Source of the DNA: Cloacibacterium sp. TD35
GTDB lineage: Bacteria; Bacteroidota; Bacteroidia; Flavobacteriales; Weeksellaceae
Reading direction: 5' to 3'
Assembly: GCF_028864635.1 (NCBI RefSeq)
Contig: NZ_CP104850.1
Span: 2,052,001 to 2,116,000 of the forward strand
DNA: 64,000 bases
Shown piece after piece: positions 58,475 through 64,000 of this stretch (its first letter is position 1; each line of letters starts with the position of its first letter). The position numbers and the translations under genes were made by a program. The notes below the pieces were generated by a model. It saw nothing but the letters and a program-made list of their open reading frames with translations. It made no database searches and was not told where the DNA came from.

Positions 58475-59113
58475 ATGAAGCCAACAGAAAATTTGAAATT
58501 AAAAGTTTGCGGTTTAACACAACTTGCTCAAATTCAAGAATTAATTTCTTTGAACACCGATTTTTTAGGCTTCATATTTTATGAGAAATCTCCGAGATTT
58601 GTTTTAAATCATCTAAGCTTAGAAGAGATTTCAGAAATTAATCATCAAGGAAAAGTAGGTGTTTTTGTGAATGAATCGATTGAAAAAATTGCAAAAATCA
58701 CAGAAAAAACCAATTTGAATTTCATACAATTACATGGTGATGAAGATGAAAACTTTATCATAGAATTAAAAAAAAGCGTAAAGAAAGAAGTAAAACTCAT
58801 CAAAGTTTTCAGAGTTGGAGAAACTTTCAATTTTAAATTTTCAATTTTAAATTCTTTGGTAGATTATTTCCTTTTCGACACAGACAGCAAAGCTTTCGGC
58901 GGAACAGGAAAAAGTTTTGATTGGCAAATTCTCAACGAAATAGAAATTCCAAAACCCTATTTTTTAAGCGGCGGAATTTCACCTGAGAACTTAGAAAATA
59001 TAAAAATTTTAAATCAAAAACCTTTAGTTTTAGACATCAACTCAAAATTTGAGACAGAACCAGGAAGTAAAGACCTAGAAAAAATAAAAACATTTAAATC
59101 ATTACTGAAATGA
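58475..59113 (+). CDS. trpF: Phosphoribosylanthranilate isomerase
   Basis: A 212-residue TIM barrel. The catalytic cysteine is in [52 protein letters not shown] and [12 protein letters not shown] are the family motifs. The ATG at 58475 is preferred because an in-frame earlier start lies in trpC. Its stop overlaps the trpB start by 4 nt (ATGA). Confidence 0.96.
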   Translation: MKPTENLKLKVCGLTQLAQIQELISLNTDFLGFIFYEKSPRFVLNHLSLEEISEINHQGKVGVFVNESIEKIAKITEKTNLNFIQLHGDEDENFIIELKKSVKKEVKLIKVFRVGETFNFKFSILNSLVDYFLFDTDSKAFGGTGKSFDWQILNEIEIPKPYFLSGGISPENLENIKILNQKPLVLDINSKFETEPGSKDLEKIKTFKSLLK

Positions 59114-60306
59114 CAACATATAGAAACCCCGATGAAAACGGATATTACGGAGAATTTGGAGGCGCATTTGTTCCAGAAATGCTCTATCCAAACGTGGAAG
59201 AACTTCAACAAAATTATATAAAAATTATAGAATCTGAAGAGTTTAAAAAAGAACTCAACGATTTATTGAAAGATTACGTTGGCAGAGCTACTCCACTTTA
59301 TTTAGCAAAAAATTTAAGCGAAAAATATGGTACAAACGTTTACCTAAAACGCGAAGATTTAAACCATACAGGCGCCCATAAAATCAATAACGCTCTCGGA
59401 CAAGTTTTACTTGCCAAAAAGCTAGGAAAAAAGAGAATTATTGCCGAAACAGGAGCTGGTCAACACGGCGTGGCGACAGCTACAGCTTGCGCTTTGATGA
59501 ATTTGGAATGCATCGTTTACATGGGCGAGGTTGACATTGCAAGACAAGCTCCCAACGTTGCCAGAATGAAAATGCTCGGCGCAAAAGTTGTCCCTGCAAC
59601 TTCAGGTTCTAAAACTTTGAAAGATGCTGTAAATGAAGCTTTAAGAGACTGGATTAACAACGCTACTACTACCCATTACATCATAGGAAGTGTTGTAGGT
59701 CCGCACCCTTTTCCAGATTTGGTCGCGAGATTTCAAAGTGTGATTTCTGAGGAAATTAAATGGCAATTAAAAGAAAAAATCGGAAGAGAAAATCCTGATT
59801 ATGTCATCGCTTGTGTTGGTGGCGGAAGCAATGCTGCAGGAACTTTTTACCATTTTGTAGATGAACCGAGTGTGAAAATTATCGCAGCAGAAGCGGGCGG
59901 TTTTGGAGTAAGTTCTGGGAAATCTGCTGCAACCACTTTCTTGGGAACTACAGGTGTTTTACACGGCAGCAAAAGCATTGTGATGCAAACCAATGACGGA
60001 CAAGTAATCGAGCCGCATTCTATTTCTGCAGGATTAGATTATCCGGGTATTGGACCTTTTCACGCGAATTTGTTTAAAAATAATCGTGCAGAATTTTTCA
60101 GTATTAATGATGATGAAGCGCTAGAATCTGCTTTTGAACTCACAAGGCTAGAAGGCATCATTCCTGCTTTGGAAAGCTCTCACGCATTGCACGTTCTGAA
60201 AAAGAAAAACTTTCAAAAAGATGATGTGGTAGTCATTTGTTTGAGTGGACGTGGCGACAAAGATATGGAAACGTATCTGAAAAAATTAGAAACTGAAAAC
60301 CTTTAA
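59110..60306 (+). CDS. trpB: Tryptophan synthase beta chain
   Basis: A 398-residue PLP enzyme that condenses indole with serine. The Schiff-base lysine is in [44 protein letters not shown] and [14 protein letters not shown] are diagnostic. The presence of GAGQHG and a separate TrpA supports a normal alpha2beta2 complex. A PhzF-like gene separates it from trpA, by 22 bp on the trpB side. Confidence 0.97.
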   Translation: MTTYRNPDENGYYGEFGGAFVPEMLYPNVEELQQNYIKIIESEEFKKELNDLLKDYVGRATPLYLAKNLSEKYGTNVYLKREDLNHTGAHKINNALGQVLLAKKLGKKRIIAETGAGQHGVATATACALMNLECIVYMGEVDIARQAPNVARMKMLGAKVVPATSGSKTLKDAVNEALRDWINNATTTHYIIGSVVGPHPFPDLVARFQSVISEEIKWQLKEKIGRENPDYVIACVGGGSNAAGTFYHFVDEPSVKIIAAEAGGFGVSSGKSAATTFLGTTGVLHGSKSIVMQTNDGQVIEPHSISAGLDYPGIGPFHANLFKNNRAEFFSINDDEALESAFELTRLEGIIPALESSHALHVLKKKNFQKDDVVVICLSGRGDKDMETYLKKLETENL

Positions 60307-60328
60307 CCATTCTTCAAAAAATTTTAAA

Positions 60329-61114
60329 ATGAGCCAAAAAATATATCAAATAGATGCTTTTGCAGACGCTTTATTTTCAGGAAATCCTGCTGCGGTTTGT
60401 CCATTAGAAAATTGGTTAGATGCAGATATAATGCAAAAAATAGCAGCCGAAAATAATTTAGCAGAAACTGCTTTCACAGTTTCTGTAGAAAATGGTTATG
60501 AAATCAGATGGTTTACGCCAGAAGTAGAAGTAGATTTATGTGGACACGCCACTTTGGCATCCGCTTATACATTGATGAATTTTGAAGGATTTTCAGGAGA
60601 AAAAATCAACTTCTTTTCTAGAAATAGCGGAACGCTTACCGTAACTAAAAACGGAGATTTTTTAACCTTAGATTTTCCTGTAGACCAACTCCAAAAAGTA
60701 GAAGACTTATCTATTTTCGAAAAATGCTTTGCGTATCAACCTATTGAAGCTTATCAAGGAAAAACTGATTATTTATTGATTTTTGAAAACGAACATCAAA
60801 TTCAAAATATAGAACCCAACATTCCTGAAATTGCAAAAATTAATGCAAGAGGTATTATTGTAAGTTCGATTTCAGAAAATTTTGATTTTGTATCCAGATT
60901 TTTCGGACCAAACTGCGGTGTAAACGAAGATCCTGTTACAGGTTCTGCTCACACAACATTAACTCCTTTTTGGGCAGAAAAATTGGGTAAAACTAAACTT
61001 ACTGCAAAACAAATTTCAAAACGTGGTGGCGTTTTAGAATGTGAATTAAAGAACGATAGAATTCTCATCGGTGGAAAGTGCAAAGCGTACTTGAAAGGCA
61101 AAATATTCATCTAA
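60329..61114 (+). CDS. PhzF-family isomerase embedded in the trp operon
   Basis: A 261-residue PhzF/YddE-type protein with the family's twin diaminopimelate-epimerase-like domains. It shows QIDAFADALFSGNPAAVCPLENW (core GNPAAVC), AENNLAETAFTV with the candidate catalytic Glu (E46-E47 region), DLCGHATLASAY, and EDPVTGSAHTTLTPFW. PhzF of Pseudomonas isomerises a dihydro-hydroxyanthranilate in phenazine synthesis, but no other phz genes occur here. Its place between trpB and trpA, with gaps of 22 and 13 bp, makes cotranscription nearly certain. Its substrate is unknown and may be an aromatic by-product of the pathway. Confidence 0.88.
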   Translation: MSQKIYQIDAFADALFSGNPAAVCPLENWLDADIMQKIAAENNLAETAFTVSVENGYEIRWFTPEVEVDLCGHATLASAYTLMNFEGFSGEKINFFSRNSGTLTVTKNGDFLTLDFPVDQLQKVEDLSIFEKCFAYQPIEAYQGKTDYLLIFENEHQIQNIEPNIPEIAKINARGIIVSSISENFDFVSRFFGPNCGVNEDPVTGSAHTTLTPFWAEKLGKTKLTAKQISKRGGVLECELKNDRILIGGKCKAYLKGKIFI

Positions 61115-61127
61115 TAAAAAGATTACA

Positions 61128-61859
61128 ATGAAAAAATTAAATATATATTTTACTGCGGGAATTCCCACTTTGGAAGATACTGCAGAAATCATGAAAACCA
61201 TCCAAAACTCTGGCGCAGATATGATGGAAATCGGGATGCCTTATTCTGATCCGGTTGCAGATGGCCCTGTTATTCAAGGCGCACACGAATTGGCGCTTTC
61301 TAACGGAATGACCATCGCTAAACTTTTTTCTCAACTGAAATCGGTGAAAGATGAAATAAAAATTCCCGTGATTTTAATGGGTTACATTAACCCTGTTTTA
61401 AGTTTTGGATTCGAAAAATTCTGCGAAGAATGTGCCAATTCTGGAGTTTCAGGATTAATTATTCCAGATTTGCCTCCAATTGAATTTGAAAGAAATTATC
61501 AACCCATTTTAGAGAAATATGGATTGAATTTTACTTTTTTAGTCACTCCAGAAACTTCGGAAAAACGCATTCAATATTTAGATTCTTTGAGTTCAGGATT
61601 TCTTTACGCTGTTTCTAGTTCTTCAACTACAGGAAACGAAAACAAAGAGGTTAAAAATGATGAATACTTAAATAAATTGGCTTCCATCAAACTGAAAAAT
61701 CCTGTAATGATTGGTTTCGGAATTAAAAACAAAACTGATTTCGAGCAAGTTACAGAAAAATCACAAGGCGGAATTATAGGAACTGCTTTTGTGAAAATTC
61801 TTTTAGAAAATAAAGATTGGAAAGAAAAAGCGGAAGCTTTCATCAAATCTATCAAATAA
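61128..61859 (+). CDS. trpA: Tryptophan synthase alpha chain
   Basis: A 243-residue TIM barrel that cleaves indole-3-glycerol phosphate. The catalytic Glu and Asp are in MEIGMPYSDPVADGPVIQ; LMGYINPVLSFG, GLIIPDLPPIE, VTPETSEKRI and VSSSSTTG follow. It is the last gene of the trp operon and ends at a bidirectional terminator. Confidence 0.96.
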   Translation: MKKLNIYFTAGIPTLEDTAEIMKTIQNSGADMMEIGMPYSDPVADGPVIQGAHELALSNGMTIAKLFSQLKSVKDEIKIPVILMGYINPVLSFGFEKFCEECANSGVSGLIIPDLPPIEFERNYQPILEKYGLNFTFLVTPETSEKRIQYLDSLSSGFLYAVSSSSTTGNENKEVKNDEYLNKLASIKLKNPVMIGFGIKNKTDFEQVTEKSQGGIIGTAFVKILLENKDWKEKAEAFIKSIK

Positions 61860-61886
61860 AAAACAGAGCAAATTGCTCTGTTTTTT
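61858..61886. terminator. Terminator between trpA and the coiled-coil protein gene
   Basis: AAAACAGAGCAA and TTGCTCTGTTTT pair tightly, with T runs on both strands, serving two convergent genes. Confidence 0.88.
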
Positions 61887-61887
61887 G

Positions 61888-62331
61888 TTATTTTTTCAAT
61901 AAGTTATTGTACTTTTCTTGTAAAATTTTGAGTTCATCTTCATTTTCTTGCAACTTCATTTGGTTTTTTTCTAACTCTGCAGTAATTTCTTGTAATTTTC
62001 GATTTACTTTTTCTTTTTTAGCATCATTTTTAGAAGACAATAGTAAGGATTGTAATTCTGTTTTTTTCTGATTAAGCACTTTAAATTTAGAATCTAATCT
62101 CTCTTTTTTAACAAAATTGAGTTCAAATTTTTCATCTAAATCTTTCATTTCGCTAGATTTACTTGCTTTAGCACTAGCTTCCATTTGACTCAAAGCTCTT
62201 TCTCTTTGATAATTTGATACTTGATTATTATAAGTTTGCTGAGAAACTCTACTACTGTTAATACTTTCTGCTGTTTGAGAAAAAATAGCAATTCCAGAGA
62301 ATGAAAGTGCTAAAGTTAAATATTTTACCAT
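61888..62331 (-). CDS. Exported coiled-coil protein of unknown function
   Basis: A 147-residue protein with a signal peptide (about 1-19, ending GIAIFSQ). The rest is almost all charged helix: residues 40-147 show heptad-like patterns rich in Lys, Glu, Leu and Gln (KLQEITAELEKNQMKLQEN in part). No family recognised. The likely place is the periplasm or the outer membrane inner face. It is convergent with trpA and downstream of the his genes on the same strand, though a 66-bp gap and a near-match -7 box suggest its own transcript. Confidence 0.65.
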   Translation of the reverse strand: MVKYLTLALSFSGIAIFSQTAESINSSRVSQQTYNNQVSNYQRERALSQMEASAKASKSSEMKDLDEKFELNFVKKERLDSKFKVLNQKKTELQSLLLSSKNDAKKEKVNRKLQEITAELEKNQMKLQENEDELKILQEKYNNLLKK

Positions 62332-62397
62332 TATTAATTTTTCTAGTAAAGGTAAACATATTCTTAATACTTTTTTACAAGAAAATTACATTTCAAA

Positions 62398-62982
62398 TTA
62401 ATGTCTTCCTCTCAAAACTTCTTCAATGTCTTTTAATTTGAAATTTTTAGCCTTCAATAAAATTAAAAAGTGATACAATAAATCTGCTGCTTCGTTTTTG
62501 AACAAGTCATCGTTATTATCTTTCGCCTCAATTACCAATTCTACTGCTTCCTCTCCTACTTTTTGAGCTACTTTATTGATGCCTCTTTGATAAAGTTTTG
62601 AAGTATAAGAACCTTCTACATTTTCATCAATTCTTTGGTTGATAATCGATTCTAATTCATACAGAAAACCTTTGGTATCTTTTTCTCCAAAACAACTGAA
62701 ATTACCAGTATGACAAACCACATTCGTAGGCTTTACTTTAATCAGTAAAGTATCATCATCACAGTCTTTTTCGATGCTTTTTACATATAAATAATTTTCA
62801 GAAGATTCTCCTTTTAACCAAATTCTATCTTTGGTTCTGCTAAAAAAGTGAACTTTCCCCGTTTCTTCTGTTAATTTTAGAGCTTCTTCATTCATAAAAC
62901 CTAGCATTAACACTTGTAATGTGGTTTCGTCTTGTATGATTGCAGGAATTAAACCTCCTGATTTTTCGTAATCTAAATTCAT
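62398..62982 (-). CDS. hisI: Bifunctional phosphoribosyl-AMP cyclohydrolase / phosphoribosyl-ATP pyrophosphatase
   Basis: A 194-residue HisIE fusion. The HisI part shows [38 protein letters not shown] in short motifs ([13 protein letters not shown]) and the Zn/Mg-binding DCDDDTLL and CHTGNFSCF. The HisE part (about 110-194) has the all-alpha [16 protein letters not shown] and [13 protein letters not shown]. Together they do steps 2 and 3 of histidine synthesis. The start overlaps the hisF stop by 4 nt, so they are translationally coupled. Confidence 0.96.
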   Translation of the reverse strand: MNLDYEKSGGLIPAIIQDETTLQVLMLGFMNEEALKLTEETGKVHFFSRTKDRIWLKGESSENYLYVKSIEKDCDDDTLLIKVKPTNVVCHTGNFSCFGEKDTKGFLYELESIINQRIDENVEGSYTSKLYQRGINKVAQKVGEEAVELVIEAKDNNDDLFKNEAADLLYHFLILLKAKNFKLKDIEEVLRGRH

Positions 62983-63731
62983 CTTATGGCAATATTTTGT
63001 TGTTTTAAAACTTGTTTTAAATCGTTTATTTTAATTTCTCCAAAGTGGAAAATACTTGCTGCTAAAGCTCCTGTAGCTTTGGTTTCATTAAAAACTTCTG
63101 TGAAATCTTCAATTTTTCCTGCACCTCCAGAAGCGATAATGGGAATATTGACGATTTGTGAAATTTCATTGAGCAATCTCACATCGAAACCTTGTTTGGT
63201 TCCATCAAAATCCATGGAAGTCAACAGAATTTCGCCTGCGCCTAATTCTTCTACTTTTTTCGCCCAATTGTGGGTTTTATAGTCTGTTTTTATTCTTCCG
63301 CCATTCACAAAAACGTAATCTTCGTCTCCAAATTGTTTAGAATCTATCGCCACCACTACGCATTGACTCCCGAATTTATCTGCAAAAGTTTTAATTAAAT
63401 TAGGATTTTTCACCGCCGAAGAATTGATGCTGATTTTATCTGCACCCGCTTTCAAAAGATTGTCAACATCAGAAATTTCTGAAATACCACCACCAACAGT
63501 AAACGGAATATTGATTTCCTCTGCAATTTTTTCCACCAATTGCACTAGGGTTTTACGGTTTTCGTGAGTTGCCGTAATATCCAGAAAAACCAATTCATCT
63601 GCACCTTCATCTACATATCTTTTTGCCAATTCCACAGGGTTTCCTGCATCAATCAACCCCACAAAATTAACGCCTTTTACCGTTCTTCCGTCTTTTATAT
63701 CCAAACAAGGAATAATTCTTTTCTTGAGCAT
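62979..63731 (-). CDS. hisF: Imidazole glycerol phosphate synthase cyclase subunit
   Basis: A 250-residue TIM barrel with the usual two phosphate sites: [17 protein letters not shown] at the N-terminus (catalytic Asp11), [55 protein letters not shown] (catalytic Asp) and IIASGGAG. It uses ammonia from HisH to make IGP and AICAR. It lies 4 bp downstream of hisA on the minus strand. Confidence 0.97.
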   Translation of the reverse strand: MLKKRIIPCLDIKDGRTVKGVNFVGLIDAGNPVELAKRYVDEGADELVFLDITATHENRKTLVQLVEKIAEEINIPFTVGGGISEISDVDNLLKAGADKISINSSAVKNPNLIKTFADKFGSQCVVVAIDSKQFGDEDYVFVNGGRIKTDYKTHNWAKKVEELGAGEILLTSMDFDGTKQGFDVRLLNEISQIVNIPIIASGGAGKIEDFTEVFNETKATGALAASIFHFGEIKINDLKQVLKQQNIAIR

Positions 63732-63735
63732 TTTT

Positions 63736-64000
63736 TTAAATTTTTGACAGTTGTTCTAAAGAAATTCTTCCTTCATAAATCGCTTTACCAATAATGGTTC
63801 CAGCACAACCAATTTCTTTCATTTTTTGTACATCATCTATGTTCGAAATTCCACCACTTGCAATGAGTTCAATCGTTGAATTATCTATAATTTCTTGATA
63901 CAATGCTGTGGATGGACCTTGTAGCATTCCGTCTTTTGAAATATCGGTACAAACCACTTCTCTGAAGCCTTTCTTCTGATATTCTTTGATGAAATTTACC
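63736..64000 (-). CDS. hisA: HisA (phosphoribosylformimino-AICAR-P isomerase), C-terminal part
   Basis: The last 88 codons of HisA; the gene continues beyond the right edge. The visible part reads [26 protein letters not shown] in motifs ([11 protein letters not shown] with the second catalytic Asp), [15 protein letters not shown] and [11 protein letters not shown]. The reading frame stays open to base 64000. It precedes hisF, as in the usual hisHAF-I order. Confidence 0.95.
   Translation of the reverse strand, partial: VNFIKEYQKKGFREVVCTDISKDGMLQGPSTALYQEIIDNSTIELIASGGISNIDDVQKMKEIGCAGTIIGKAIYEGRISLEQLSKI

Noticed and set aside
60329-61114. Phenazine biosynthesis cluster
   Set aside because: Only a PhzF-like protein is present; no PhzA/B, PhzD, PhzE or PhzG-like genes occur in the window.

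Overview
The window looks like core chromosome of a low-GC member of the Bacteroidota, class Flavobacteriia, probably a Weeksellaceae relative of Chryseobacterium or Cloacibacterium (inference from gene content and protein style; not tested by search). The evidence is the repeated Bacteroidota promoter -7 box TAnnTTTG, starts without Shine-Dalgarno sequences, a type IX secretion (T9SS) C-terminal signal, menaquinone genes, DUF2723, DUF2807, DUF4199 and DUF4230 proteins, and a split atpDC pair. I see no tRNA, rRNA, insertion sequence, prophage or CRISPR array. The only mobile-like item is a small four-helix-bundle gene bracketed by inverted repeats at 16.25-16.67 kb.

Layout. 0-12 kb: the start of a membrane protein, a DUF2723 glycosyltransferase-like protein, then a cysteine-synthase-like enzyme next to an alpha-oxoamine synthase (a likely sulfonolipid/capnine pair), a GreA/Rnk-like factor, a B12-type radical SAM protein, atpDC and ribF. 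12-25 kb: TerC, MmcQ/YjbR, an NAD(P)-binding protein, glutathione peroxidase, a LolA-like protein, kdsB, the four-helix cassette, an aminotransferase, a phosphosugar mutase, a GT2/DUF4199 cluster, the SRP RNA gene ffs, and a menB-menA-hydrolase operon. 25-34 kb: a three-gene proton-pumping transhydrogenase operon, CDF and APC transporters, and a B12-dependent class II ribonucleotide reductase. 34-37.4 kb: an M14 peptidase, a second TerC protein and an XRE-type regulator, linked by copies of a palindrome built on TACAAATGTA. 37.4-50.8 kb: rplS, rpsA, a DEAD-box-type helicase, an SMP-30 lipoprotein, a MerR regulator, a helix-hairpin-helix repeat protein, secreted proteins including a T9SS endonuclease, acyl-CoA dehydrogenase, a MazG-like enzyme and a thioredoxin-like lipoprotein. 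51-54.4 kb: thrS-infC-rpmI-rplT. 54.5-61.9 kb: a complete trp operon (leader peptide and attenuator, then trpE-G-D-C-F-B, a PhzF-like gene, trpA). 62-64 kb: a coiled-coil secreted protein and the end of a his operon (hisA-hisF-hisIE).

The most interesting signals are regulatory and can be read directly: a textbook trp attenuator with three consecutive Trp codons; an apparent AUA start for infC; a structured element before rplT that resembles a 23S rRNA stretch; a candidate bL19 leader; a palindrome placed just upstream of the -33 region of two divergent promoters and repeated three times before the XRE gene; and three genes whose -7 box lies only 5-6 nt from the start codon, suggesting leaderless transcripts. 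At most other promoters that gap is 16-27 nt, which was used to choose several start codons.
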